Shown here: piece by piece, positions 43,956-57,400 of the stretch | Numbering within the stretch: the first letter of the stretch is position 1 | Layout of the letters: every line of letters begins with the position of its first letter | Assembly: GCA_023525715.1 (NCBI GenBank) | Contig: CM042016.1 | Span: 61,975,882-62,039,881, forward strand | DNA: 64,000 bases | Reading direction: 5' to 3' | Source: Cichorium intybus | Taxonomy: Eukaryota > Streptophyta > Magnoliopsida > Asterales > Asteraceae | The notes under the pieces: model-generated | The model's input: the letters and a program-made list of their open reading frames with translations, nothing else | Told to the model about the DNA's origin: nothing | Databases searched by the model: none | Translations under genes and position numbers: made by a program

Positions 43956-46763
43956 TCAGACAGAAATTTTAGGTACCCAAACCATGGTGGGTCCTGATTT
44001 GTTAATGATTTTTGATAATTTGGAATCATTGTAGTATTTGTTGATTGGACGGAATGGTTGAGGCTTGATTTGACTTATCAGATTTTCCCAATTTAAGATT
44101 TGTTTTTGAAAACCTGTCAGTTGAAATGGTCTTTGATTTTGTGAAAGGTATCCTATATGTGAAGATCTGTTTGATAACCTTTCTTTGTATCTTGGATCTG
44201 AATGGTTTTGGAAAACACTTTGATGATGGAATGGAATTTGGTGAAATGATGGTTTCTGAAAGTTCCCTGAGAGATTGAAATTTATCTTTTGAAAGTGACT
44301 TTGAGTCGGTTTTTGAAAATGTTTTTGTTTTGGATTAAAGGTTTGGTTTTATGGCACAGCGCTTGGTTTCAAAGGTTTCTCTTTGAAAACAATGGGCCTG
44401 CTTTGTTCTTTTGGTTTACAGACAGCTTGAATGGTTTGTTTATTTGTCTGTTGTTTCTTTGAATACTTTTGTCCCAGATTGTTCTTTCCAATAAAGGTTG
44501 AGTTCAAAGAGGGAAAGACAGTTGGAGCAGAAGTACTACCATTTTGATGATCAGAATTTTCTCCATTTAAGAAATTTTCAAGTTTGATTGTGCCATCATT
44601 CTTTGTTAGTTTAGTAGATCTCAATTGATGAGTTACTGAACTAGCAGAGTCTGATTCAGATTTTACAACTCTTTTGAATGATTTGTTGAAAAAGGTATCA
44701 TCTGGGCTGCAGTTGATAACTGTTTCATCATCTGAATCGTCCTCATAAGCAGATGAGAAAAAATCTGGTTGAGGCGATTTAGAGTTTTCACCAATTTTCC
44801 CATTTTTCTTTTCAGTCTCTTCATTTTCAAAAGATTCTCTTCCAATTCCCGGTTTATAATTCGTATCAATTTTGCCAGTTCCTAAGTTATTTGCTTTAGT
44901 GAAAACATCATCACTCAATTTTCTGGCAATATTGATAGAATCCAGTTTTCCTTGAAATCTTTGATTTTCGGATTCAAGAAATTTGATTTGCTTTGAAGAA
45001 TCATCTAGTTTTAGAATTAAACTAGTGTTGTTGTCAGTTAAATCTTGAACTTTTTGTTTTAACTGAAGGACTTCCTTTTCTAAGGTATCTTTTATTTCAG
45101 ATGAAATAACAGATTGATTTTTTATTTCTAAGTCCCTTTTTTGTTTTAGAGCTTCATTTAATTGTTCTAGGATGTGATTATTTTCTTCAGATTTTCGTTT
45201 AATGTCTCTTTCAAGTTTGTCTCTAGTCCTTGTAGATTCTCCAAATCTGAGTTGCAAGGTTTGTAATTCAGATTTGTAGATATCAGATTTGACTATTGTG
45301 TCATGATACAGTCTGAGATCAGCTTTTAGACTGTTCTCAATCTTAGTCATGTGGGACTCAAATGGTGTTCTTGAAAGACCGAGATCTGAGATCATAGACC
45401 ATACCTGATCGATGACATATGGAGCTCTTGTGGTTGGTTCATTGTCAGCCATGAAGCAGAAGTTTGACTGAGCGGGTTCAGTGTCTGTTTCATCATCAGA
45501 AGTTGGCCAGTATTCCACGCTAGGTTCGTGGAATGCCATCAAAGCTTTTTGCTTTGCTTTCTGTTCTTGTTTCTTCAGCTCTTCGGCTTTTTGAGCATAG
45601 TAGGCTGAGTCTTTGACTTTGACTTTGGCTCGACAATCTCGGGCATAATGATTTAGTCCTTTGCATTTGTGACAAATGATTACGTCATCATCATCATCGT
45701 TATTGTCAGCCTTTTGGCTTTTAACAGGTGGTCTTTCAGATGTTTGAGTTTGTTTCTGTTGAGATGGTTGTGAATGATTTTTCTGAAATACAGAACTTTG
45801 GTTATTATAAGAGTTGTGATTATTTTGAAAACCGCGATTCTGAAAGATTTGTCCAAAAGTGGATCTTTGTTGAAAATTTGGTCTGAAGTTTGATTGATTA
45901 TGATGTGGCAAAAATCTTTCGAGATTAGTGTTTGCTACCAAAGCGCACAATTGTTGGTAATCAGCTTCATTATTTGGATCAGACAAGTCACAAGAATTAC
46001 TTGAAAAAGCTTGGTTTTGATCAATTTGACTTTGATCATGAAAATGTGTTTGGTTTTGAGAGGATGTTGACAACAAAGCAAGTGGTCCTCCAAAAGAAGT
46101 TGACGTTGGTGGGTCAATCGAGGATTCATACGATTGTAATTCTCCGTACAGATTGTACAAAGATTCTGTATGAATTGCCGGATTTCCCTGAATGATTAGT
46201 TTGACCATTTTCCAGCTTTCATAAAGGTTGTTTAAAAATTTGAGGTTTATCTCATGCTGTGACTTTTTGATGCCCAGATTATTCATTTTGATGGTAATGA
46301 GATTGAATCTGTCATGAGCATCATGGATGGTCTCATGTGAAAACATTTTGAAGTTGTCAAATTCGTTTAAAACAGATGTTTTCTTGTTTCCAATGATTCT
46401 CTCATTTCCTTCAAAACGATTTTTCAAAGTTTGCCAAATTTGGTTTGCAGTTAAAAGGATTATATCATTCATCTGGCTTAGAATACTGTGGGGTATTCCA
46501 GACACAAGCTCCTTTTTGGCTTGAAGTTCAAGTTTCTTCCTTTCATTTAGTATATCCAAGTTACTCGTAAGAGAGGTCATGTTATCTGGTAAAGATCCGT
46601 CTACACATTTCCACACGTCTTCACTTATAGAGTTGAGATGAAGATTCATACGACCTACCCATGATTTATATTCTTCGGGAATAAGAATGGGTGCTCGAGT
46701 ACCTGAACCTATACTGTTAGCAATAGATACAGAATTTATGTTTGAGTAGTTTGCGGAAGACAT
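43956..46763 (-). pseudogene. Gag of element B with a premature stop
   Basis: The start is ATG at 46763, as in A. The zinc knuckle CHKCKGLNHYARDC is intact. A TAA at 44349-44351, where A has a glutamine codon, truncates the protein to 804 residues and removes the tail. The normal end is the stop at 43956-43958, which is TGA here but TAA in A, followed by the same TTGCAG and pol in frame. Small in-frame differences from A (for example loss of two residues near 46005) are scattered along it. Confidence 0.92.
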
Positions 46764-47032
46764 TTTTTTTTTGTTAACGAAAATGTGATGTTAAAATGAA
46801 ATTTTTAAAGAAAACTTATTGGTGGTTTATAAAAACGCTACACAAAAGTTTTCGACAAAAATTTTCAAAATAAATCACACGAGTAATTTTTAAATGTTTT
46901 TTTTTTTTAATATTTTTAATTTTTTTGATGAACAAGTGATATTAAGATGAAATTTTTAAAGGAAACTTATTGGTGGTTTATAAAAACGCTACACAACAGT
47001 TCACGACAAAAATTTCAGATTAAATCACACGA
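46764..47032 (-). other. Leader of element B with tandem duplication
   Basis: Two copies of the segment containing TTGGTGGTTTATAAAAACGC, near 46821 and 46969 on the + strand, mirror the duplicated leader of A. Confidence 0.75.
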
Positions 47033-47044
47033 GCTCTGATACCA
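47033..47044 (-). other. Primer binding site of element B (initiator-Met tRNA)
   Basis: TGGTATCAGAGC on the minus strand, two bases from the 5' LTR, identical to A. Confidence 0.92.
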
Positions 47045-47046
47045 AT

Positions 47047-48489
47047 TGTTGAAAAACACGATAACTGATCTCCACGAATAAGGTTTTTAAGCCTATTACT
47101 GTGTGACAGATATGTATTTTATCTATAATATGCGGAATAAAATAAAATGGTAAATCTAAACTAGACAGTATTTAAATAGACAGAAAGCGGTAAATAAAGT
47201 AAAAGTTAGAAGTTAAAGGTTAGATGTAATAAACGCCATTATCAACGATAACGTGTTTTTACAATAAATAAAAAGGTTAGAAGTTAGAAGTTAGAAGTTA
47301 GAAATTAGATGTTAGATGTAATAAACGCCATTATCAACGATAACGTGTTTTTACAATAAGTAAAAAGGTTAGAAGTTAGAAGTTAAATGTCTCGGTTAAA
47401 TACAGTCCACATATGTTTTCGTTGTCACGGTTCAATTCGGGTGTATTGGAAGTTTGGTACAGTTGATTTATTACAGTTTAAATAAATCAATAACGACACA
47501 TATAATTTTAAAAGAACTTATCGATAGTTGCGGAAGATAGCGTTTTTCTTGATATGTCGATTTCTTGTTCTTCACGGTAAGATGAGGTTTTGGTGATTTT
47601 TGGTGTCGGGTAGAGGTTGTTTAGAGGTTTGGAGTTTGGTGTCGGGTAAGGGTTGTTTGGAGGTTTGAAGTTTGGTGTCGGGTGGAGGTTTTGATTCTTG
47701 CGGTTTTGCGGTTTGATCCTCGTTGCCAAATGCAGAAATATCAGAATTTTGAGATTTCTGGTCGTGGATATGCTTGAGGATAATAAGAGTATGTAGTGTT
47801 GTGTGTAGAAATCAGCAAGAGGAAGCTTGTATTTATAGTCTGTTCCAGCGAAGATCGGGTCGCGATCTTTATGGGATCGGGTCGCGATCTCGAGTGGTTC
47901 CCGCTTTTGTGCTGGCCACTACCCGACTCGGTGGAGTTGGTCGCTGGGATCGGGTCGCGATGGGATAAAGATCGGGTCGCGATCCGGGTCGGGTCGCGAT
48001 TGGTGGAAGGTCGGGTCGCGATCTCGAGTGGTTCACGCTTTTGTGCTGGCCACTACCCGACTCGGTGGAGTTGGTCGCTGGGATCGGGTCGCGATGGGAT
48101 GAAGATCGGGTCGCGATCCGGGTCGGGTCGCGATGGTTGGAAGATCGGGTCTCGATCTCGTCGGGTTGCCATAGGCTCGCGATCCTTGGTCAGCAAAGCG
48201 TCACGTGTTTGTCACTTAGATCGGGTCGCGATCTGGGTTGGATCGGGTCGCGATCTGCACTGTTCCAGCCTTTTTCTTCTTTTGTTTTGATTTTCTTCAT
48301 TTCGCGACACATGAGCTATTGGGTCGCGATTGCTGTCGTTGGGTGACATTTTTGCTCTTTGGTACATAGCGTCATTTTCTCCGGTTTGGTTGAACTTGAT
48401 TTTACGCAAGCTGAAATAAACTGTTAATAAAAACATTTCGACTTATTTCAGTGATGGTCACATAAAAACATAAAAAACATTATTCAACA
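47047..48489 (-). repeat. 5' LTR of element B
   Basis: The 1443-bp LTR is the partner of 37618-39067. The TATA box on the minus strand is at 47837-47830. The GGGTCGCGAT array lies at about 47855-48330. It is followed by the target copy CATCT (48490-48494). Confidence 0.95.
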
Positions 48490-48494
48490 CATCT

Positions 48495-48970
48495 AATATA
48501 AGAATATGTGTCTAATTATTTTTATTAATAATATATTCTCATTTATCGATCCCTAAGCCAAAACTATTAATTATATTAGGTTCTACGATATTTTGACTCG
48601 AGCCGTCTATCGTACAAACACGTGCATTCCTTATTGGACTAAAGTGAGTAATCTACCCCATATTTTATAATTTTCAATACTTTTGGGGTGTATCATGTGG
48701 TTTTAATATGTTCCAACTTCATTTTATTATTTTTTCATCATTGAGACATTGTTGGGACATGTATATGTGAATCATTATTTGTATAATTATTGTTTGTTTA
48801 CGCTACATGTACTTGTAGTGCATTATCATTTTTAGTCTAATCTCCATGACTATGCCCGTATTCTTGAGGTACGTTATGGACAATAATAGCACTATTGGGT
48901 TGACCACCCCGCCTTGGGACGCTAAGGTGATTGATTGCACGTGGTTGAGTGTGTGTGATGATTAGATGCT

Positions 48971-49064
<94 letters not shown>
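48495..49064 (+). repeat. 5' LTR of element E, second piece
   Basis: It continues the LTR after insertion B and matches 59807 onward, including GGTTCTACGA, CTATCGTACAAACACG and GGGTTGACCACCCCGCC. From 48976 it runs into a long (AT)n tract ending at the Helitron. Confidence 0.92.
48976..49064. repeat. (AT)n microsatellite beside the Helitron
   Basis: These are 89 bp of pure AT repeat. The matching place in the 3' LTR (about 60289-60316) has only a short TATATATACATATATATATG-like stretch. The expansion is therefore private to the 5' LTR, either before or after the Helitron landed. Confidence 0.95.
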
Positions 49065-49067
<3 letters not shown>

Positions 49068-50619
49068 ATGATACTATATAAAGCATATATAATTTACAAC
49101 ACTTTAAAGCACAAAGTCTTAATTTTTAAGACAGTACAAGCCATTAATGCAACTTTATCTAATTTATATCATAAAATAAAACATTTATCTTAAATAATCT
49201 CAACCCTTGATTGCTTTCAAGTAATCAATGACTTAAAACATATCCGACAACTTACATTGGATCACATTTTCAAATTTGAACTCCCTCCAAAAATATAAAA
49301 CCACCTCTATAAATTAAGAAAATGTCACACCCTAATATTTACTTCAACCTTATTGCACGTTCCAGTCCTGCTGCACACTCTAGGCTGCTCCTGCATACCA
49401 AAGGTAACAATCTCTCATGCATTTTATTCAATATCATTTAGTTTCTGCACATAAAGATAAATAAAAATATTAAAATTTGTATTTGCAGGTTCCTATAATT
49501 GTTGGCTTTTTTTGCAGATTACAATTGTTGATTCTATTTAAAGGTATGGATTATGATTTTAATACCACCATTACAACATAAGAATTACAAATTTACATTT
49601 AGAAACATTAATATTTTTATAAATCAATTTCAGAATTGTTAGTTCCCTTGATGTTTCAATAACTACAAATGTCTTGATATTGCAGCACATTTTATTTACA
49701 CAGATCCGATAGAGGGTGATATGAGATCTGAAAAATAAATTCTTAGATTCAGAAATATAACATCAGTTACATAACTAAAATAACAATCAGAACCACATTC
49801 AGAAAACAAGAAACCTTAGATGCAACCGCAATAAAATGAAATTTTTTAGAGAAGCAACAACCGATAATATAGATCTAAGTATTTTAACTTTCTGTTACGA
49901 AAATAAAAATACAAAGAAAGATCTAACATTGGAAGATTCGCATACCAAAAAGAAAAATAAAAAGAAATTAAGAAAAATGTATTTGCGGATTCTTCCTTTG
50001 AGGAAAAAACTATTGGATTTACAAGGTAAATAATAGACCACTTTTAATTGAAGAAAGTAAACCTGGATTTGTGTTTTACTTGAAGCCATATCATGCAAGG
50101 TTAGACCAGAGCTTGAAGTGAAACTTTATCGAGATCTAGATCGCCTATCCTGATCCAAGTTTTACCGGAACAATCAAAGTCAAAAACACATGTTTACACC
50201 AAAAGCGAGTAATCTAATATGTTCTTTGTGAAAATCCGACTAAGATCTGGGCCTAAAGACTAGATCGAGGTCGTTATTCCAGATCTATGTTTTTTTTAAA
50301 AACGAAGCACACATCAATATCATAAAAACGTTAAAAGATAACGTTATCGTAGAAACCATGTCGGAGAAGATGCTGAACTGTCCAGGTTGGAGAAGGAGGC
50401 GGTGGGAGGAGAGACAGCCAATGGAGACGATGATGATATGTACAAATCTGATTTTCCCTTTTCTTTATTTTCCTTCACGGTGTTGATCTATGCAGGTCAG
50501 AGGGAGGTCGGCGTTATCGGATCTGACTAGCTTCCGGATCTCAGATCTGACCTTGACGAAAACGTGATTCCAGCTTCCTTTTTCATGGGATCTGAGAACT
50601 GAGAACTGAGGTTTCCTCT

Positions 50620-51009
50620 TGATTAAACTCCACATCCTGTGCAAATACGGGTTTCCTGGACAAGTTCCATCCCCATCCCCAATCCCACCAGTTTCTGACA
50701 GAGGTAGAGGCGGATTCCCCCATTGATGAAACAGATTTGGAGCGGCGTATCGCCTACGCGGTGGCGGCGGAGGTAGTGTCAGAGATGGAAGATGGCTGGA
50801 TCCGTAACGACATGGATGAGAGTTTCCGGCGCCTACCGGCTACCACCGAAGATGTATCGTCGGAAGAGGGCTGGTGGGAGACGGGGAGAGATCTATCCCT
50901 CTGTAACATGGAAGTCATGGCGGACTGGTGGATGGAAATGGTGGTGGGAATTGAAGGAATGAAGGTTATGATGGTGGCGAAAGCAAAGAAGGGTGTGAAA
51001 ATGACATGA
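50620..51009 (+). other. Open GC-rich stretch inside the Helitron, possible captured exon
   Basis: A frame of about 130 codons without an upstream ATG runs from after a TGA near 50617 to TGA at 51009. It includes DETDLERRIAYAVAAEVV, EDGWIRNDMDESFRRLP and EEGWWETGRD. The base composition is much more GC-rich than the rest of the Helitron, which suggests a piece of a host gene. I do not recognise the protein. Confidence 0.35.
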
Positions 51010-52173
51010 AATTAAAATTACACGGTGCTTTTTGTTTATTTAAAGGTGGTGGGTTCTATCATCTATGAAATGAAGTGTAATTTGTCGACATCATACCTTC
51101 TTTACCATACGATCAATGATGATTTATATAAATAAATAACTTTGAATAACTTCTCTTACATCAAAAGCTTGTAACCTAATTTTCTTATACATTTAATTTG
51201 AATATTAAAATTTTTAAGCCATTAAACGATAGGAAATAGTATGCTGAACAAAATCTAATTGTCAAATACACAAATCGTCTCTTGAAAACTATAGAGTTCT
51301 TGTAATCGTTTCGATTGTAGTTGTGGTAAAATTGTGGTAAAATCATGATTCGTCTGTAATTGATGCACGTCTAAGGCAAGGGTGTTTTAGGAGATTAATG
51401 ACAAAAAAGTAAATCAGAAGCCGTTGTAATGTACATTGCCTTTTATCTATATTTTGTCAAAGAGTGTAATCTTTCAGCCTAATGTAATGTTTCAATGCCT
51501 TTTTTATATATTTTGGTTCAGAATGTAAGTAATCTTCCATTTCATTGCAGCTTAATGTAATGCTCCAATGTCTTTTATCTAATGTAATCTTCCATTTCAT
51601 TGCCAATTATAGCATAATTGGTGTTATTAGTTACATTTTTATATCATTTTCCCTATCTTAAATTGTAGTTATGCTTATGGTGCTATTTCATACCATGGGT
51701 CCAAAAAAATTCAAAATAAAACAATTCACAAGCAGCTAAAATGAATTATTGTCATCATGATTTAAGGGTCAAATAAATAATAGAGATATTTTGTGTAGAA
51801 TATAAGTTTACAAATGACAATATTATAGCTTTGTACTTTTTATTTTTACAAAATTTGTTAGATTTAAGAATTTTTACAGTTTTGGTCCGAAAAATTGTTT
51901 TGCCCCTTACCCATTTGTTTACTATGTTTTTTGTTCAGATTATAACATTCTACTTCTATTTATCGTTTCATTGCAAAATATCTCTATAGTTCCAAACCGA
52001 TTTCTAAAAGTTTTTTCTATTATTGGTCCCACACTCTCGGGTATTTACCGTCCCCTATATCGTTGGAAAGGTAATCAATCGTCCGAAAAGAAATTAATCA
52101 CTCTCATATTCGCCAACTCCCCTCCCATCTGCAACTTAAAACCTAAAAAGTAATTGCCGAAACAAAACTATTT

Positions 52174-52205
52174 GCCGCCGCCGCATTGCGCGGGTACGCA
52201 GCTAG
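52174..52205 (+). other. Helitron 3' terminus: hairpin and CTAG end
   Basis: The segment CCGCCGCATTGCGCGG can fold (CGC/GCG stem extended by CCG/CGG with a one-base bulge), followed by GTACGCAG and the CTAG terminus at 52202-52205. This is the termination signal pattern of plant Helitrons. Confidence 0.85.
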
Positions 52206-52654
52206 TATATATATATACATATATATGTATGTATAGGGTGAGGACTTATTGTTGTTGTTATCATTTGTTAATCAATTTTTGATTTATAAACTGTTATCTC
52301 AATAACACTTGCTTGCCAACTTCAAAAGAAAACAAATTTCAAATTATTCAAACGCACAATTTTCTTTAATAAAACTAGATTACTCACTAACTCTCGTAGT
52401 TGACCTGTTTTTACCCATGATGCAGATTTGAAGAATGAAGTTGATGAAAAGTAGGGTGTACCTTAGAAACCCACAAGACTATTTAAATTTGATGTAATAA
52501 ATGTTGTTGTATTTGGATTTGTATTTGTATGTTGTGGATTTTGTTTGCATACTTAGTACTTAATTGAATCTAATCATATCATAACATAGTTGTCATGAGA
52601 CTTTGAACAATATATCACGCCTTGATCGATTCCGCTAAGGATCGGGGTGTGACA
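52206..52654 (+). repeat. 5' LTR of element E, third piece
   Basis: It matches 60289-60735 and ends ATCGGGGTGTGACA just before the primer site. Confidence 0.92.
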
Positions 52655-52657
52655 GAT

Positions 52658-52669
52658 TGGTATCAGAGC
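52658..52669 (+). other. Primer binding site of element E (initiator-Met tRNA)
   Basis: TGGTATCAGAGC, three bases after the LTR, is the primer site common to plant chromoviruses. Confidence 0.9.
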
Positions 52670-53481
52670 CCTTGACTATAGGGAATTAGGTTAATTGCCT
52701 TGACCTAGTCTATAGCCTCTAGGGTCCTCTCGTATGCTAGTTTATAAAATGCACACACAACTGCATGCAATTCGCACTTAGAAAATCCTAGGAATACCTT
52801 TGTGTGCTAATTTCTCTCTTATGTGCTTACGTATTATTCCCGACACTTATATGTGTTCATACACTTGTGAATTTTCTCCTCTTTCTCTTAAAATCACACA
52901 CATACTCAAATGGTTTCAAAATAAAAATTTATATACATATATATTCCTTAGAGCTAATAGGAAATTAAAAGTCATCCACTCTAGTTGGGTAGGATCAAAG
53001 TAATGGACGCGTAGTAACTGGAAGAGGGAGGTGCCGGTAGCCCGAAAGTCCTGACTAGGTAAGCATTCGTATACATCCCAATCAACCGAGGGACCAGTTT
53101 GCTTACCTGGGGACCAAAGGCCAGAGTTCCCAAACCTATAGGCCAAAGCGCGTCATTCACATTACTTTTGAGCCATCAAAATACCCGACCTTATCAAACG
53201 TATCCGAAAGGATACACTCCAAAATGGACAACTCATTGGACTATTAAGTTCCTTAATGGTCCTTGAAATGGGAAAAAATGTGAAAACTTAGTATTCTGGG
53301 GGCCCACGCAATTGCTACATGCTTCACATTTAGTACCCATGGAAAGCCCAAAAGGTGCCCAACACTCCTAACCATAGCCCAACAAGTGTTTTACAATCAT
53401 TTTACCCAACAATGTCTACAAACTTAATTTCCATAATCAATTTACAAATAACTCACAAGTCCATATGCGTGTTTCTCATAG
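52670..53481 (+). other. Leader of element E
   Basis: About 0.8 kb of untranslated sequence lies between the primer site and the gag ATG. The small frames in it have no recognisable content. Confidence 0.65.
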
Positions 53482-54464
53482 ATGGCATTACGACCCCCAT
53501 ACACTGCTCGTAACAACTGAAGGCTAGCCGCCCTTATCGCTAAGGAGGTAGCAAATGTCATCCCAACAATTGCAACCCATCTTCAAGCTCTTCAGCCGCA
53601 AGCTCCAGCAACCACTCATCGTTGCTCGTTTAAGCACTTTTGTAGCTGTAATCCGCCTTACTTCAAAAGCATTGAGGGTGCCACCGCACTCCTCACATGG
53701 ATCGAAAAATGAAGAGTACTTTCATCCACAGCGAGTGCCCTGAGGACCTGATGGTCCGTCATGCTACAGGGTGCCTCCAAGGTCATGCTCTCACATGGTG
53801 GAACCTAGAAAAACGGACAAAGGGAGAGGCTGTTGCATTGGGAATGACCTGGCCAAAACTAAAGGAACGCATGAGGGAGAAGTTCTGCCCTGACAGCGAA
53901 TTACAAACTCTCGAGGATGAATTTTGGAATCTGAAACAGGTGGGTGGTGATAACGCGACCTATACCAATAGATTCCATGATCTCTCGAGACTCCTACCTC
54001 ACATGGTTCAACCTATGAAAACTGCATTACGCCGCTACATCAAAGGGTTACCGTGCCAGATCCGTGATTCGGTAACCAGCAGCAGGCCATCTACCCTGGA
54101 ATCCGCTATTGAAATAGCAGGTCAACTCAACGAGGATAATATGAACGATGGTGTCCTCCCACGCAAGGGTTCAAAGATGACAACTGAAAAGCCGACCCCT
54201 GAGACTCCCCTAATTGTCAAGTCCGAGTCCTCACACCGACACGACAAAAAGAAGCGGAAAAGCCATCACCACAACCATGCTGTTATTACCCCTGCTGCGC
54301 CTATCACCCAAGTCACCCACCCAAACAAAAAGCCGTATACAGGACCTCACCCCCTCTGTAACCATTGTAACTATCACCATATGTCCACCAGCCCGTGTCG
54401 CCTTTGTACGACTTGTGGTCGCTATGGCCACTTGGCGGACACATGCAGTGCACCAAAATCTTAG
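53482..54464 (+). pseudogene. Gag of element E, broken
   Basis: The start is ATG at 53482 (MALRPPYTARNN), followed at once by an in-frame TGA at 53518. The frame then reads an FKHFCSCNPPYF block and EGATALLTWIEK. A one-base deletion in the A run at about 53704 moves it to the frame that continues to 54464. There one sees the retrotransposon gag core (CLQGHALTWWNLEKRT, MREKFCPDSELQTLEDEF, RYIKGLPCQI). A Lys/His-rich segment follows, then a knuckle-like CTTCGRYGHLADTC. TAG at 54462 stops the frame. After it, in the same frame, a second knuckle remnant CFNYGDPTHFRNAC (its second Cys replaced by Tyr) leads into pol. The element would originally have had one gag-pol frame. Confidence 0.88.
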
Positions 54465-57400
54465 CGACCATTCGTTCTACCCTCAAATCAGCAAACACAA
54501 ACCCGGTATCCAACTGGAACATGCTTCAACTATGGTGACCCCACCCATTTCAGAAACGCATGTCCTAGGCTTGTCAATATCATTAACACTCAAGCCCAGG
54601 CAAATCTAACAATGCAGGTTCCAGCTCCCAAAGGCCGAGCATTTGTCATTACCGTAAGCCAAGCACAGACCGATAACAAGGTCGTAAATGGTACGTTTCT
54701 CATAAATGACTGCTACGCGTCAGTACTTTTTGATTCAGGTGCCGATAAAAGTTTTGTGTCTTTGGAATTTGAACCCATACTCCACACACCTCGCACGATT
54801 CTTGATGAACACTTTACCATAGAAGTCGCCAATGGAAAATACATTTCACTCAATGCAGTCATCCAAGATTGCACTTTCGATTTTTGCGGTCATAAATTTT
54901 CTGTCAATTTAGTTCCTATAGAACTTGGTAGCTTCGACATCATCGTGGGAATGGATTGGCTATCCCAAAACCATGCTGAAATAGTATGTTACGAGAAGTA
55001 TATTCGTATTCCTCTTGCCGACGGTCAAAGTCTTCGTATTTATGGCGAGACTCGTTCAAAAAAACTTAGTCTTATGTCATGTACTCAAGCTCGATCATAT
55101 CTATGTAAAGAATACATGGCTTTCTTAGCCCATGTGGTGGAAACAAATGTCAAAGAAAAGAAGATCGAAGATATTCCGATTGTACGAGACTTTCCCGACA
55201 TCTTTCCCGATGACGTATCTGGACTCCCTCCGGTACGTGAGCTAGAGTTCCGCATCGATCTCGTTCCTGAGGCTGCTCCCATAGCCAAGTCTCCATATCG
55301 GTTGGCTTCAACCGACATGCAAGAATTGGTAAGTCAGCTCCAAGAATTAACCGATAAGGGATTTATCCGCCCTAGTACTTCACCCTGGGGATCCCCGGTT
55401 CTCTTCATCAAAAAGAAAGATGGTTCGTTTCGTATGTGTATCGATTATCGGGAGTTAAATAAATTGACCATCAAGAATCGATATCCGTTACCTCAGATCG
55501 ATGACCTTTTTGATCAGCTTCAAGGAGCTTCATGCTTCTCAAAAATCGACCTCTGCTCGGGTTATCACCAACTTCGAGTACGGGAAGAAGACATCCCCAA
55601 AACCGCTTTCCAAACCCGCTATGGTCATTACGAGTTCATCGTTATGCCTTTTGGCCTAACGAATGCCGCTGCCGCATTCATGGACTTGATGAATCGAGTA
55701 TTTAAACCTTATCTCGACCGTTTTGTTATCGTCTTTATTGATGACATCCTCATTTACTCCAAGACAAAGGCAGACCATGAAAGACACCTTCGTCTAACTC
55801 TCCAAACATTGCAAGGAAATCAGCGCTATGCCAAATTTTCGAAATGCGAGTTTTGGTTAAATGAGGTACAATTCCTCGGTCATATTGTAAGTGACAAGGG
55901 TATTTTAGTCGATCCCGCAAAAGTTGAAGCAGTCAAGAATTGTAAAGCCCCACGTACCCCCAAGGAAATTCAGTCATTCCTCGGTTTAGCCGGCTATTAC
56001 CGGCGTTTCATTTCAAATTTCTCAAAGATCGCTTTACCGCTTACTTTTCTCACTTGCAAGGGTACGCCATTTGATTGGGGACCCAAGCAGGAAGACGCTT
56101 TCCAAACCCTTAAACAAAGATTGTGTGATGCTCCGATTCTTACACTCCATGAAGGATCTGAAGATTTCGTGGTATACTGCAATGCCTCCAATCTCGGTCT
56201 AGGTTGTGTTTTGATGCAAAGGGGAAATGTTATAGCTTACGCATCGCGACAACTCAAAATCCATGAAAGGAATTATACGACTCATGATTTGGAGCTCGGT
56301 GCCGTGGTTTTCGCTCTTAAAATTTGGAGGCATTACCTTTACGGCACTAAATGCGTAATTTTCACCGATCACAAGAGCTTGCAACATATTCTTAATCAAA
56401 AGAAACTCAATATGAGACAAACACGATGGGTCGAACTCCTAAATGATTACGAGTGTGAAATATGCTATCATCCGGGCAAGGCAAATGTGGTAGCCGACGC
56501 GTTAAGTCGAAAAGAACATGCCAAAGCATTTCATCTAATATGTTCTCCTATCTTGTCCAATCTCAGTGACCGAATTCGAGGAGCCCAACACTCGGCAATT
56601 ACCGAAAATGACATGCCCACGGGAATTGATGGGGAGTTGGAAAGTAAATCTGATGGTATTTTCTATTATCAAGATCACATATGGATCCCAGATCGCGACA
56701 ATCTTCGTACCTTCCTGATGGAAGAAATCCATAAAACTCGATATTCCATTCATCCTGGTGCTGACAAGATGTATCATGGCCTGAGAACCAATTATTGGTG
56801 GTCGGGAATGAAAAAGGATATTGCTTTATTCGTGGCCAAATGTCTTACATGTTCCAGGGTCAAAGCAGAACATCAACGACCCTCTGGAGTATTGGTCCAA
56901 CAGGTAATCCCCGAGTGGAAATGGGAAGCGATCGCCATGGATTTCGTAACCAAACTTTCCCGTACCACCAAGGGACACGACAGCATTTGGGTAATCATTG
57001 ACCGTTTGACCAAATCCGCTCATTTCCTTCCCATCCGTGAACATTTCAAGGTCGAACAACTTGCTCGGATTTACATCGACGAGATAGTTAGTCGGCATGG
57101 CATCCCTCTTAGTATCATTTCAGATCGTGATGGGAGATTTCTCTCTCGGTTTTGGCAATCACTTCAAGCAGCCATGGGAACCCGCCTCGATCTCAGTACC
57201 GCCTATCATCCTCAAACTGATGGTCAATCTGAAAGGAAAATTCAAACACTCGAAGATATGTTGAGGGCGTGTGTCTTAGATTTCGGAGGAAACTGGGACT
57301 CTCATTTACCGTTGGTGGAATTCTCCTATAATAACAGTTATCATTTTAGCATCAAGATGCCACCATTTGAGGCATTGTATGGCCGTAAATGCCGATCTCC

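Larger units (their letters stand above)
37618..48489 (-). mobile_element. Element B: sister copy of A, inserted in the 5' LTR of E
   Basis: A full-length copia element on the minus strand, with perfect target duplication CATCT at 37613-37617 and 48490-48494. The LTRs are 1450 bp (left) and 1443 bp (right). One AAATTAG unit and at least eight substitutions separate them, so B is young but older than A. Gag and pol are near-identical to A, but each has one nonsense codon (44349 and 42873), and the polypurine tract has one altered base. B could move only with help in trans. Confidence 0.96.
49065..52205 (+). mobile_element. Element F: non-autonomous Helitron in the 5' LTR of E
   Basis: These 3141 bp interrupt the LTR inside its AT-rich stretch. 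The 5' end is TCTATGATACTATATAAAGC and the 3' end is GCAGCTAG. The element sits between A (49064) and T (52206) with no target duplication, as Helitrons do. A GC-rich hairpin lies about 12 bases before the CTAG end. LTR similarity resumes directly at 52206. There is no Rep/helicase coding sequence, so it depends on an autonomous relative. Most of the interior is AT-rich. A GC-rich block at about 50340-51010 may be captured host sequence. Confidence 0.88.
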
